A stretch of 64,000 nt of DNA, taken from positions 62,001-126,000 of the forward strand of contig CAUJHS010000022.1 in assembly GCA_963204915.1 (NCBI GenBank). Direction: 5' to 3'. Source of the stretch: Planctomycetota bacterium. Lineage in GTDB: Bacteria > Planctomycetota > Planctomycetia > Pirellulales > Pirellulaceae. Below are positions 54,695 to 64,000 of the stretch, one piece after another; position 1 is the first letter of the stretch; each line of letters opens with the position of its first letter. The notes beneath the pieces are model-generated. The model did not search any database. It saw only the letters and a program-made list of their open reading frames with translations, and was not told where the DNA came from. Position numbers and translations under genes: made by a program.

Positions 54695-56584
54695 TCATTT
54701 CATCGGCTCTGGTTCCAACACCACCGCAGCGTGTCCCAAAAGGCGCCACGATTTCGTGTCCAGGAGCGCGGTTCCTGTCCCGCCGTACATTGGTTCTTCG
54801 CTCGAGAACAAAACGCGCCAAGACGCGCCAACGGGAGACGCGACGAGCGGCTCCGCCGTGGGGCGCCATTCCAAATCACGTCCTAAATTGATGAGCAACA
54901 AACGATCGCCGTGTTCCCGCCCGAAGTAGCGAAGAACGAAGGCTTCATTTCCCACGACCGAGCCATGGATCGCACCGGCGTCCTGTGAAGCAAATACAGG
55001 ATCTTCCCGGCGCAAACGCAGCAAGTCTCGATGCAGTGCTACGGTGCGGTTGTGCTGCTCCCACTCGCGCCAGTCGAGTTGGCAGCGTTCAAATGTTTCT
55101 TGCGACTCGGGATCCGTTCCGGGCATGGGCGCCGCCAGCCCGGCGGCGCGGCCAAATTGACGAAGAAACTCCCAGCGGCCTTCGCGGACCAACTTCGCAA
55201 GATCGACTTCGTGATCCGCGAAGTAGAGGAAAGGATTTGACGCAGCGAACTCCTGTCCCTGAAACAGTAACGGTGTGTTCGGCGACAAAAGCAACAATGT
55301 TGTCAGAGCGCGAAACCGCCCTGGCGAAGTTAGTTCGTGGAGTCGACGTCCATGGGCCGAGTTGGCGACTTGATCATGGTTTTGCAGAAACGTCACGAAC
55401 CGGGCCGCATCTTGATTCAATGTCGGCGTGCCGCGAAACCTATTCTGGCGCGCGTTCCATTGTCCCTGATACAAGTAGCCCCATTTGATCGCAGAAATCA
55501 GTTCTTGGGGCGTGCCCGCATAATCGCTGTAGTAGAATTCGGCGTGCCCAACTCCGGCAACGCGGGCTGAATGGTGGAAGTCATCGTTCCAAACACCATC
55601 AAGGCCGGATCCGCCTTGTTCTGCCGGCGTAATGCGCTGCACCTTTTGATGCTCGTCCTCGGCAAAAATCACAATGGAACGGTTGCCAGCGGCTTGTCTG
55701 GCCTGTTTTTGCAACACGGCGAGAATATGCTCGGACGAGTCATCCTCAATGGCTTGTACGGCGTCAAGACGTAAACCGTCCAGATGAAACTCTCGGACCC
55801 AGTAAGCGGCGTTTCCGGCGACAAGTTCCCGAACGGGCTGGGAGTTCTTTCCGTCGAAATTGATCGCATCGCCCCATTCGGTGGAATGTTTCCGTGAGAT
55901 GTAATCGTCTGAGAACGCATTCGAGTAGTTGCCCGTCGGCCCAAAGTGGTTGTACACCACATCAAGAATGACCCCCAGTCCCAAGCGATGCGCCTCATCC
56001 ACAAAACGCCGGAAGTCATCGGGGCGACCATATAGTCGCGTTGGCGCAAACCACTGCACGCCGTCATATCCCCAACCAAAATTTCCCGCAAATTCAGCCA
56101 ACGGCATAACCTCTAACAACGTTACGCCAACGTCAGCTAATTTGGGCAATTGTTCGATCGCCGCTTCATACGTGCCCGCACGGGTGAACGTACCGATATG
56201 CATTTCATAGATCACTTGACCGCGCAGGGAAACGCCGCGCCATGCTTCATCATTCCAACGATAGGCGTTTGGGTCGATCACCTCACTTGCACCATGTACG
56301 CCATCGGGTTGAAAGCGTGAAGCAAGATCGGGGTAGTTGAAATCGTCGTTGTCCAAACGAAACCAATAGCGCCACCCAGCGGTTGCCTGCGGCGCCAACA
56401 CAGAAAAGTAGCCATTCGCCTCGGACTGCATCTCAAGTTGGTCGAATGCACTCCCCTGGGTTGGAGCCTGAGTGACCAGGGTCACTTTTTTCCGACGAGG
56501 AGCCCAAACGCGAAAGTGCACGCCGCCTCGGGATTGCATGTCAGCACCAACCGGCAACGATCGAACAACCTGATCACCATTCAT
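54695..56584 (-). CDS. treZ: Malto-oligosyltrehalose trehalohydrolase
   Basis: 629 residues. N-terminal beta-sandwich (GGVHFRVWAPRRKKVTLV), then a GH13 barrel with [37 protein letters not shown], nucleophile Asp in DGLRLDAVQAI, acid/base Glu in IFAEDEHQ, and LQNHDQVANSAHGRRL. This set is specific for TreZ, which releases trehalose from maltooligosyl-trehalose. It is divergent from treY and convergent with the nitrate operon, 25 bases apart. Confidence 0.95.
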   Translation of the reverse strand: MNGDQVVRSLPVGADMQSRGGVHFRVWAPRRKKVTLVTQAPTQGSAFDQLEMQSEANGYFSVLAPQATAGWRYWFRLDNDDFNYPDLASRFQPDGVHGASEVIDPNAYRWNDEAWRGVSLRGQVIYEMHIGTFTRAGTYEAAIEQLPKLADVGVTLLEVMPLAEFAGNFGWGYDGVQWFAPTRLYGRPDDFRRFVDEAHRLGLGVILDVVYNHFGPTGNYSNAFSDDYISRKHSTEWGDAINFDGKNSQPVRELVAGNAAYWVREFHLDGLRLDAVQAIEDDSSEHILAVLQKQARQAAGNRSIVIFAEDEHQKVQRITPAEQGGSGLDGVWNDDFHHSARVAGVGHAEFYYSDYAGTPQELISAIKWGYLYQGQWNARQNRFRGTPTLNQDAARFVTFLQNHDQVANSAHGRRLHELTSPGRFRALTTLLLLSPNTPLLFQGQEFAASNPFLYFADHEVDLAKLVREGRWEFLRQFGRAAGLAAPMPGTDPESQETFERCQLDWREWEQHNRTVALHRDLLRLRREDPVFASQDAGAIHGSVVGNEAFVLRYFGREHGDRLLLINLGRDLEWRPTAEPLVASPVGASWRVLFSSEEPMYGGTGTALLDTKSWRLLGHAAVVLEPEPMK

Positions 56585-56932
56585 CGCTTTGAAGTTTTGT
56601 TAAAAGTGCTGGCCGAATATCTTCGCATTCAACCGATGGCGTTAATCCCATTTCGGTTCATCCACGATAAGGGCTCAACGAGCCACCGCATATCCGAGGA
56701 GGCGCGGAGGCAGTGCAAACGACATACCATCACCGACGCGCTCGTAATATTGAGGTTTTCGCTTACGTGATACATCGCAGACAACGACGCCATGTGATTC
56801 CTGCTCCTGTTTGATTGTCGCGGGCTTTCTAAGCCGGTAAGCTCTAATGCACGAGCTAAATGTAAATTGGCGCGCAAGTTGCTATGAAAGGCCTGCCATT
56901 TGCGGGTATCCAAGGAAAGAAGTTCTTGTTCC
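56585..56932. other. treZ-treY divergent region
   Basis: 348 bases between the starts of treZ and treY. A minus-strand frame of up to 108 codons (56629-56955) crosses it and runs into treY; its possible ATG shares the CATG palindrome with the treY start. It has no family match that I know of and a weak ribosome site, so I do not call it. Promoters for both genes must lie here. Confidence 0.35.
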
Positions 56933-59857
56933 ATGACGGCAGCTCTGAAAAGCATCCGCGCTCCGCGGGCGACCTATCGTTTGCAACTACGTTCGGATTT
57001 TGGTTTTGAAGCGACTGGCGCCTTAGCGCCCTATTTGAGCAAACTCGGCGTTAGCGACCTGTATTTCTCGCCGTTGTTTCGCGCTCGCGAGCAAAGTGCC
57101 CATGGCTATGACGTCGTTAGTCACCAAGTAATCGAGCCGGCCTTTGGTGGTGAACCCGCATTGGAACACCTGGCAGGCAAACTACGTCAATTGAAAATGG
57201 GGCTGCTTCTCGACGTCGTTCCCAATCACATGGGAATCGACGACGTGCATAATTTGTGGTGGCAGGATGTGCTGGAAAATGGCGAAGGCGCCCGTTGCGC
57301 GCGTCATTTCGACATCGACTGGGACCCGCCGACCGACAAACTCAAACACCGAGTGCTGTTGCCCGTCCTTGGTGATTCGTTCGGTAAAATTCTTGAGCAG
57401 CAAGAGCTGCAGGTCGTGTATGCCAACCGGCGATTTTACGTGCAGTATTATCAACGTCGCTTTCCTCTCAGTCCCTATACATGGCCTACCGTATTGCGTG
57501 AAACATTGCAGCGGTTGCCAGATGAAACGCCGCCGAGCGACACAGACCGCCTGGAGCTGGAAAGCGTCATTGCCCAATTAGAAAACCTTCCGCCGCCGGA
57601 GAGCCGTGATGCCGAACACATTCATGTTCGGTATCGCGAGCAAGAAGTAGCTGCGCGGCGGCTTCAGGAATTGCTCGAGCGAAGTTCTTCGGTCCACGCC
57701 GCTTTGGCTGGAGCGATTGAAGAATTGAACGGCCGTGCGGGCGTTCCGCACAGTTTCGACAAATTAGACGCTCTGTTGGACGCGCAGCCCTACCGTCTAA
57801 GTTGGTGGCGCGCCGCGATGGACGAAATCAACTATCGTCGCTTTTTCGACATCAACGAACTCGCAGCGATTCGGGTCGAGGAGCCGGAGGTATTTGAGGC
57901 CGCCCACCAGATGGTGTTTCAGCTCTTATGCAAAGGTTGGGTTACGGGGCTTCGCATCGATCATCCTGATGGCTTGTACGATCCAACACAGTATTTTGAA
58001 AACCTGCAAAAGGAGTGGCGCCGCAGTCGTACGGACCCCAACTGCGCTGCCTCGAACGACACCAACGCGCCAAGCGAGCTTTACGTCGTGGTGGAGAAAA
58101 TCCTGGCGCACGATGAGGAATTGCGCGCCGACTGGCCCGTGAGCGGCGCTACCGGGTACGGCTATCTGAACACATTGAACGGATTGTTTGTATGTCGGGA
58201 GGGCGTGGAGGCGATCACAGAATCCTACCGACGCTTTACCCGATTAGAAGACTCGTTTTCCGATATCTTGTATCACAGTAAACGGGCCGTGCTGAATTAT
58301 TCAATGTCCAGTGAGCTTCACATGCTTGCTTGGCGGCTAAATCGGCTCGCAACACGCAACCGTTGGTCGCGCGACTTCACATTTAGCTCGCTGGTCCGCA
58401 CCTTGCGCGAGGTGATCGCCTGCTTCCCAGTCTATCGCACGTATGTGCGCCCGCGTGACGTGACTCCTAGTGACGAAGATATTCGCCGCATCATGATGGC
58501 GATCCGGCTGGCGAAACTGCGCAACAAAGCTATGAGTTGGGCGTATTTTGACTTCCTCGCTTCCGTGCTATTGCTACAGGAGCCGGCGGGCGTCTCCGAT
58601 GGTGAATTGGCGGAGCGTCGTGAATTCGTTCTGAAGTTCCAGCAAGTGACGGGACCGGTCATGGCCAAGGGCTTGGAGGACACGGCGTTTTACCGTTACT
58701 ATCCGTTAGCGTCGTTAAATGAAGTTGGCGGCGAGCCGTCAAGTTTGGGCGTCACGATTGAAGAGTTTCACCGCCAAGCGACGCGCCGCCGCGCCGACTG
58801 GCCGACCGCGCTTTCTGCAACAAGTACGCACGACGCGAAGCGCGGCGAGGATATGCGAGCCCGGCTAAACGTGCTATCGGAAATTCCCGAGGCATGGAAC
58901 CAAGCCGTGCGGAGATGGAGCTTGCTGAACACGCCACACCGTGTCGAGGTTGATGGCTCGCTTGCCCCCGACCGGAATGAAGAATACCTGATCTATCAAA
59001 CTTTATTAGGCGCTTGGCCGCTCGATGGCGCCGCCCGCCAGCCCGCCGAGGACTTTATCGAACGTATTTGCGCCTACATGCAAAAAGCAATGCGCGAAGC
59101 CAAGGTTAATACAAGTTGGCTCAACGTTTCGGAGGGGTATGAACAAGCCGTCGTGCAATTCGTTCGTGCGATTCTTAACCCCGCACAGTCGAGCGAATTT
59201 ATTTCTGATCTGGACGCGTTCGTCCGACGGATTGCGGATCATGGTTTCTTTAACTCGCTGGCGCAAACGGCAATCAAGATTTGTACGCCGGGCGTGCCTG
59301 ACTTCTACCAAGGCGCTGAACTCTGGGAGTTTAGCCTGGTTGATCCGGACAATCGTCGCCCCGTCGACTTTGCGCTTCGTCAAGAATGGCTCGAAGACCT
59401 CGAGCGCCGCGCCGAAGAAGACCGGCCTCGCCTAACCAGGGAAATTTTGGCAGCATGGCCTGACCCTCGGGTCAAACTGCTTCTCGTGTGGCGAGCATTG
59501 GGACTACGGAGTCGGATGCCCGATGTATTTCTCGAAGGCGACTACGTACCACTCTACTTGGAAGGCGAGCGTAGCGAAAACCTGTTCGCCTTTGCGCGGC
59601 GTAAGAATGACTGCTGGGTGCTTACCATAACGCCAAGGTTTACAACACGTCTGGGCGAGAGCGGCCTATCCGCCGTTCAATTGGGTTGGGAGGATGTGAT
59701 CTTGAAGTTGCCCGTAGAAGCGCCAAGTTATTTTCGGTGTGCAATCACCGGCGAAAAAATTCAACTTACGCAGCATGAGGACGGTATGGGGCTTCCTTTG
59801 CACGATATTTTCCGTCGGTTTCCAGTCGGTCTTTTAGAATCGGGATTAGCACCATGA
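56933..59857 (+). CDS. treY: Malto-oligosyltrehalose synthase
   Basis: 974 residues from ATG 56933 (an in-frame TTG at 56900 is less likely). GH13 features: [70 protein letters not shown] (nucleophile Asp), [12 protein letters not shown] (Glu), [16 protein letters not shown] and [26 protein letters not shown]. It isomerises the reducing end of maltodextrins to form maltooligosyl-trehalose, the substrate of TreZ. ATGA overlap with glgX shows translational coupling. Confidence 0.96.
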   Translation: MTAALKSIRAPRATYRLQLRSDFGFEATGALAPYLSKLGVSDLYFSPLFRAREQSAHGYDVVSHQVIEPAFGGEPALEHLAGKLRQLKMGLLLDVVPNHMGIDDVHNLWWQDVLENGEGARCARHFDIDWDPPTDKLKHRVLLPVLGDSFGKILEQQELQVVYANRRFYVQYYQRRFPLSPYTWPTVLRETLQRLPDETPPSDTDRLELESVIAQLENLPPPESRDAEHIHVRYREQEVAARRLQELLERSSSVHAALAGAIEELNGRAGVPHSFDKLDALLDAQPYRLSWWRAAMDEINYRRFFDINELAAIRVEEPEVFEAAHQMVFQLLCKGWVTGLRIDHPDGLYDPTQYFENLQKEWRRSRTDPNCAASNDTNAPSELYVVVEKILAHDEELRADWPVSGATGYGYLNTLNGLFVCREGVEAITESYRRFTRLEDSFSDILYHSKRAVLNYSMSSELHMLAWRLNRLATRNRWSRDFTFSSLVRTLREVIACFPVYRTYVRPRDVTPSDEDIRRIMMAIRLAKLRNKAMSWAYFDFLASVLLLQEPAGVSDGELAERREFVLKFQQVTGPVMAKGLEDTAFYRYYPLASLNEVGGEPSSLGVTIEEFHRQATRRRADWPTALSATSTHDAKRGEDMRARLNVLSEIPEAWNQAVRRWSLLNTPHRVEVDGSLAPDRNEEYLIYQTLLGAWPLDGAARQPAEDFIERICAYMQKAMREAKVNTSWLNVSEGYEQAVVQFVRAILNPAQSSEFISDLDAFVRRIADHGFFNSLAQTAIKICTPGVPDFYQGAELWEFSLVDPDNRRPVDFALRQEWLEDLERRAEEDRPRLTREILAAWPDPRVKLLLVWRALGLRSRMPDVFLEGDYVPLYLEGERSENLFAFARRKNDCWVLTITPRFTTRLGESGLSAVQLGWEDVILKLPVEAPSYFRCAITGEKIQLTQHEDGMGLPLHDIFRRFPVGLLESGLAP

Positions 59858-62019
59858 ATCATGTTCGCGTATGGCCTGGCCGTCCTTATCCGTTAGGAGC
59901 TACATGGGATGGACGCGGCGTTAACTTTGCGCTTTATTCAGAATCCGCTGAGAAGGTAGAGCTTTGCTTGTTTGATACGGCCGACAGCATTAAAGAGTCG
60001 GTTCGCATTCCGCTCCGCGAACATACCGATCTCGTATGGCACGTTTACCTCCCGGATGCTCGGCCCGGTCAGTTATACGGGTATCGTGTCTACGGCCCGT
60101 ACGACCCAAAGAATGGCCACCGTTTCAATCACCACAAAATCCTGCTTGACCCTTATGCGAAAGCTATTGGACGCATGCCAAGCTGGAACGACGAGATGCA
60201 TGCCTACATTATCGGGCATAAGGACGAAGATCTCTCATTTGATGAACGCGACAACGCAGCGTACGCGCCGCTCGGAGCCGTGGTGGATTTGGCCTTCACC
60301 TGGGGCGACGATCGTGCTCCCAATGTCCCCGCGCACAAATCCATTGTTTATGAAGTCCACGTCAAGGGCTTTACGAAGCGACATCCTGATGTGGCGGAGG
60401 AAATGCGAGGCACTTACGCGGGCCTAGGCTCCGAAGCCTCGGTGCGGTATCTGCAAAACCTGGGAGTCACGGCGGTTGAGTTGTTGCCTGTCCACGTTCA
60501 TACCGATGACCGATACCTGTTGGACAAAGGACGTGTAAACTATTGGGGCTACAACACAATGAACTTTTTCGCGCCGGATCCACGCTATGCCTGGGCGGAC
60601 TCTCCGCAGGAGGTGGTGCGCGAGTTCAAAACCATGGTTCGCAACCTGCATGATGCGGGAATCGAAGTTATTCTGGACGTCGTTTATAACCACACCGGTG
60701 AAGGTAATCATCTGGGGCCATCGTTCTCGTTCCGCGGCATCGACAACGCCGCGTATTATCGCCTCGCCCCCGATCCACGGTATTACATGGACTACACGGG
60801 CTGCGGCAATACGCCGAATCTGCGGAACCCTCGCGTGCTGCAGCTCATCATGGATAGCTTGCGACACTGGGTGACTGAAATGCACGTCGACGGGTTCCGC
60901 TTCGATCTGGCCAGTACGCTCGCTCGCGAACTGCACGAGGTCGATAAACTGGGTGCGTTTTTCGACATCATTCACCAGGATCCGGTGATCTCGCAGGTGA
61001 AACTGATTGCGGAGCCATGGGACCTTGGCGAAGGCGGTTATCAGGTCGGTAACTTTCCAATTGGTTGGTCGGAATGGAATGGTCTCTACCGCGACTGCGT
61101 GCGACGGTTCTGGAAAGGAGACGGCGGCGTTGCGTCGGAATTCGCAACACGAATCAGCGGTTCAAGCGACCTGTATGAATGGAGCAGCCGCCGTCCGCAC
61201 GCGAGCGTCAATTTCGTCACCTGTCACGATGGGTTTACACTGAACGACCTTGTCTCGTACGACCACAAACACAATGAGGCGAACGGCGAGGACAACCGGG
61301 ACGGGGCGAATGACAACATGTCATGGAACTGTGGCGCCGAAGGGCCCACCGACGATCCTCATGTCAACGCGCTGCGCGAGAAAAAGAAACGCAATTTCCT
61401 CGCCACGCTCATTCTCTCACAAGGCGTGCCAATGCTCTTGGCAGGCGATGAGATCGCACATACGCAAAAAGGAAACAACAATGCCTACTGCCAAGACAAT
61501 GAAATTTCCTGGCTGGACTGGAATCTGACGTCTTCGCGAGAGGCGCTATTGAACTTCACCAAGAAGGTTATTGGCATATTCCACGAACAGCCGGTTTTCC
61601 ATCGGCGACGGTTCTTCCATGGAAAAGCACTTCGTGGCGCCGAGGCGAAGGAAATTGTGTGGCTTGAACCTTCGGGAAATGAAATGTCAGATGAAGCGTG
61701 GAATAACCCAGTAGCGCGTTGTCTGGGTGTGCACTATCGTGGCGGCGAAATCGACGTGGACGATCATGGCGAAACCATCCACGGTGACCACGTGATCTTG
61801 TTGTTTAACGCCGACCACGCTATGACCATTCCCTTCACGCTTCCCGATCCGCCGGGCGAAACGCCTTGGCGGCTCTTATTCGACACCGCTGCAGACATTG
61901 CCGGGAACGAAGAAGAAGCGGTCGCTTCCGAAGTTGCAAATCCGTATCAGCTTCAACCCTGCTCTATGGCCGCCTTTGCTGCGGCGCCGATGAGCGTCGA
62001 GAACGCCTCAACATCCTAG
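59854..62019 (+). CDS. glgX: Glycogen debranching enzyme GlgX/TreX type
   Basis: 721 residues. N-terminal CBM48-type domain ([30 protein letters not shown]), then the isoamylase-like GH13 barrel: [65 protein letters not shown] (Asp), [18 protein letters not shown] (Glu), [22 protein letters not shown] and [10 protein letters not shown]. It trims branches of glycogen to feed TreY. Its start overlaps the treY stop, and a strong terminator follows at 62055. Confidence 0.96.
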   Translation: MNHVRVWPGRPYPLGATWDGRGVNFALYSESAEKVELCLFDTADSIKESVRIPLREHTDLVWHVYLPDARPGQLYGYRVYGPYDPKNGHRFNHHKILLDPYAKAIGRMPSWNDEMHAYIIGHKDEDLSFDERDNAAYAPLGAVVDLAFTWGDDRAPNVPAHKSIVYEVHVKGFTKRHPDVAEEMRGTYAGLGSEASVRYLQNLGVTAVELLPVHVHTDDRYLLDKGRVNYWGYNTMNFFAPDPRYAWADSPQEVVREFKTMVRNLHDAGIEVILDVVYNHTGEGNHLGPSFSFRGIDNAAYYRLAPDPRYYMDYTGCGNTPNLRNPRVLQLIMDSLRHWVTEMHVDGFRFDLASTLARELHEVDKLGAFFDIIHQDPVISQVKLIAEPWDLGEGGYQVGNFPIGWSEWNGLYRDCVRRFWKGDGGVASEFATRISGSSDLYEWSSRRPHASVNFVTCHDGFTLNDLVSYDHKHNEANGEDNRDGANDNMSWNCGAEGPTDDPHVNALREKKKRNFLATLILSQGVPMLLAGDEIAHTQKGNNNAYCQDNEISWLDWNLTSSREALLNFTKKVIGIFHEQPVFHRRRFFHGKALRGAEAKEIVWLEPSGNEMSDEAWNNPVARCLGVHYRGGEIDVDDHGETIHGDHVILLFNADHAMTIPFTLPDPPGETPWRLLFDTAADIAGNEEEAVASEVANPYQLQPCSMAAFAAAPMSVENASTS

Positions 62020-62054
62020 CAATTACGTGTTCATACGGCGAATTACGTAGATTC

Positions 62055-62092
62055 AGGTCCGCATCACGTAGGTGTGATGCGGACCTTTTTTC
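62055..62092 (+). terminator. Intrinsic terminator after treY-glgX
   Basis: AGGTCCGCATCAC and GTGATGCGGACCT form a perfect 13-base stem with a 6-base loop, followed by six T. It lies 36 bases after the glgX stop. It is the clearest terminator in the window and may also serve the convergent gene at 62137. Confidence 0.92.
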
Positions 62093-62136
62093 GTTCGCGA
62101 TGGATCCGTCACTCGGTGCCACCTTATCGCGCCAAT

Positions 62137-64000
62137 CTAATGGTGATGATGTTCATGCTCGGTTTGGAAAAGCGGATGTTTTTCGTTTCCGCCCGCGATT
62201 ACATAACCAAGCAGATCGAGGATTTCATCCGCCGTCAACTTATCGAGCAAACCCTGGGGCATGATCGAAGCGGTGGACTTCACCCGTTCGTCAATCGACG
62301 ATTTGGGAATGGTGGTAGGCTCTTGGCTAACTAGCGGGTTCTCGATAACTTTAACGAACTCTGGCGTTTCCTCCAAAATCAAACCTGTCACGATCTTGCC
62401 GTTATCGAGCACGAAGCTATAAGGTTGAAACTTCTCGTTAATCCGTTTCGACGGCTCTAACACTTCGCGCAACACGTCCTCATGCGTCCATTTTGGGTCG
62501 AGCTTGGTCAAATCGGGGCCAAACTCGTTGCCTTGACCGTTCAGTTTATGGCACGCCACGCAGCTTGCGATCTGAAACATTTGCTTGGCGTTACTGAAGG
62601 ATCGCTCCTCACTCAACTGCACGAGCGAGGGCGCCAAGTCATTGAAAGTCCATTCCTTTCGCGGGCGATTCAACTTCAGCAATTCATCTTGAATGGGCAA
62701 GGGATGAGCCGCGAGATAGCCTTCCGGATCGGCTAAGTATTCATCCATGTTTTCGACGACATAAAGTGCGCCGTGCATTCGTCTCCAGTGACCAGGATAC
62801 GTGCAAACATAGGGATACACTCCCGGTTTCTCGGGCGCAATGAAGCTTAACTGCTGCATATCAAGTGGTTGAAGCAGCTTGCTCGACAGGAGAATCTTAT
62901 CTGACTTTGGCACAAAGTAACGGCTCATTGCGTCCGCCGTTTGCGCGGTTGTCTCGCCCAACAATCCAATTTCTTCGAGTGAGCCAGGCTGCACAATCAC
63001 AAAATTGTGCGGCATGATGTCGGTGTTCTCGAAAATAAACTCAACGGGCTTGCCAGACCGCACCACCAAGCGTTCCTTGTCAAAGGCCATTCGGTGCGGC
63101 CGCGTGCCAACCCGCACCACTTGTACGCCTAGTTCGCCCAATTGAGCCCGCACCCGTGTAGCGTCGCCTGGAGGGAGGAGCGACGTCAACGAATCTCCTA
63201 GTTGCAGCGCTTCTAACGCAGCAGGCGAGGTCCTTTCGTTCTGTGGGATCGTCGCAATATACGCCAGCAAACTTTCGATAAGCGACGACGCCTCCGTAGG
63301 CGGCCAGTCGCGGCGCGGCACTCGCTGAATTGCGCGAATCGCCGCAAGTCGGTCGACGTCGTTTCGAATAAACGCGGCGAGCGCCTGAAATGTTTCTGAC
63401 TCTTTACCGCGCAAGTACGTAAGTGCGTTCATCGCAGCGCGGCGCACCAGACCTTCGGGACCGCCGCCTTCGAGGACCAGTTCAACTTTCTCTTTCGGGG
63501 CCGGGACTTTCTCTTGACGAAACACCATGCCGCGATTGCGATCCAGCACGCGCAACGTAAAACCGTCCAATCGGTTACCTAGATCGCCTTCATTGCGGTT
63601 ATAAACGGCAACTGCGTCGATGGGGAACTCGCCGCCCAAATCGACTTCCCACCAGGGATCGGGACGGTCTTCGGGAGTATGCGTTTGACCTCCGCCTCCG
63701 TACGACGGATTCTTGTTGCCATCAATCGCGCGCTGCGCTTCGCCGCCATGCCCAGTCGCGCTTTGAGTCGCCTTCCCTTGCCGAGCGACATTACGGCCGT
63801 CGCTCATGACTTCGACTTCCGCTAGCGTTAGCGTGCGTCGCCTGCCGGGAAGTTCGATTCGAACATAGCGACCGTAAGTTCCCTTTGACTTTGCGTCTGT
63901 TGAGGCGAGCGATTCAGGTAATCCCTGCAGCAACGGCGCAATACGAGGATAGAGGCTGGCTTGCACAGTCGCGTCAGGAATTAGCGGAACAGCGTTTACG
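62137..64000 (-). CDS. Discoidin-cupredoxin-cytochrome c protein, N-terminus cut by window edge
   Basis: The frame is open to the window edge, so the true start lies outside; at least 620 residues are visible. In order: an F5/8C discoidin-like domain (about 63900-63480; YVRIELPGRRRTLTLAEVEV, DPWWEVDLGGEFPIDAVAVYNR); a helical stretch with a HEAT-like segment; a cupredoxin (about 63130-62750) with type-1 copper ligands in IMPHNFVI and VCTYPGHWRRM (Cys, His, Met); and a cytochrome c (about 62600-62200) with CVACHKLNGQGNEFGPDLTKL. The protein ends EHEHHHH, a natural histidine tail just before the stop. I infer a periplasmic copper/haem electron-transfer protein, often fused to PVC-type dehydrogenases in planctomycetes. 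Confidence 0.9.
   Translation of the reverse strand, partial: VNAVPLIPDATVQASLYPRIAPLLQGLPESLASTDAKSKGTYGRYVRIELPGRRRTLTLAEVEVMSDGRNVARQGKATQSATGHGGEAQRAIDGNKNPSYGGGGQTHTPEDRPDPWWEVDLGGEFPIDAVAVYNRNEGDLGNRLDGFTLRVLDRNRGMVFRQEKVPAPKEKVELVLEGGGPEGLVRRAAMNALTYLRGKESETFQALAAFIRNDVDRLAAIRAIQRVPRRDWPPTEASSLIESLLAYIATIPQNERTSPAALEALQLGDSLTSLLPPGDATRVRAQLGELGVQVVRVGTRPHRMAFDKERLVVRSGKPVEFIFENTDIMPHNFVIVQPGSLEEIGLLGETTAQTADAMSRYFVPKSDKILLSSKLLQPLDMQQLSFIAPEKPGVYPYVCTYPGHWRRMHGALYVVENMDEYLADPEGYLAAHPLPIQDELLKLNRPRKEWTFNDLAPSLVQLSEERSFSNAKQMFQIASCVACHKLNGQGNEFGPDLTKLDPKWTHEDVLREVLEPSKRINEKFQPYSFVLDNGKIVTGLILEETPEFVKVIENPLVSQEPTTIPKSSIDERVKSTASIMPQGLLDKLTADEILDLLGYVIAGGNEKHPLFQTEHEHHHH

Noticed and set aside
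56629-56955. Possible minus-strand protein between treZ and treY
   Set aside because: It overlaps the treY start, has a weak ribosome site and no recognisable motif.
1-64000. Mobile elements, CRISPR arrays, tRNA and rRNA genes
   Set aside because: No transposase or integrase motifs, no regularly spaced repeats and no tRNA-like cloverleaf were noticed; without a computed search small RNAs could be missed.

Overview
The window looks like part of a chromosome of a planctomycete, most likely a Pirellula-type lineage. This rests on gene content: eukaryote-like Ser/Thr kinases carrying WD40 or FG-GAP ectodomains, an ECF sigma factor next to such a kinase, a DUF1501 protein next to a PSCyt1/DUF1549/DUF1553 protein, and a discoidin-cupredoxin-cytochrome c protein. 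GC content is moderate. I saw no rRNA, tRNA, CRISPR array, transposase or prophage, and base use looks even throughout.

Layout. 1-10.6 kb: a partial Ser/Thr kinase, a small conserved protein, an FAD oxidoreductase, and a 1911-residue kinase preceded by its ECF sigma factor. 10.6-23.2 kb: a signalling island. It holds an ArsR regulator, a universal stress protein, two small membrane proteins, a cytochrome c/FHA pair, a CBS protein, an NtrC-type sigma-54 activator, two protoglobin-coupled histidine kinases, a double-receiver protein, a REC-PAS-histidine kinase, CsrA and an ANTAR regulator. 23.3-30.8 kb, minus strand: conserved housekeeping genes (tpiA, secG, yicC, gmk, rpoZ, coaC) running into a methyltransferase and the 5-oxoprolinase genes pxpB, pxpC and pxpA. 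31-45.1 kb: an oxidoreductase, a DUF58 protein, a metallo-hydrolase, a WD40 kinase, the DUF1501/PSCyt1 pair and a ceramidase-like enzyme. 45.2-54.7 kb: a nitrate module (NarK, a fused Fe-S/membrane-anchor subunit, the molybdenum nitrate reductase, nitrite reductase, an Fe-S/flavin reductase). 54.7-62 kb: treZ, treY and glgX, making trehalose from glycogen. 62.1-64 kb: the 3' part of a multidomain copper/haem protein.

The main observation is a clustered set of sigma-54 (-24/-12) promoter candidates that I found by eye. All have the GG-N10-GC core, and most have GGC and TTGC. They sit at suitable distances before the two small membrane proteins, the FHA/cytochrome c pair, the CBS gene, the NtrC-type regulator itself and both divergent arms of the nitrate module; weaker candidates precede the stress protein and the csrA leader. 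The island encodes a sigma-54 activator with the GAFTGA motif and two haem-globin sensor kinases. I infer a locally encoded oxygen- or NO-responsive sigma-54 regulon with added post-transcriptional control by CsrA and ANTAR, comparable in logic to DosR-type hypoxia regulons but built from different parts. The promoter matches and protein domains are visible in the sequence. The signal, the kinase-regulator pairings and the link to the nitrate genes are inference.
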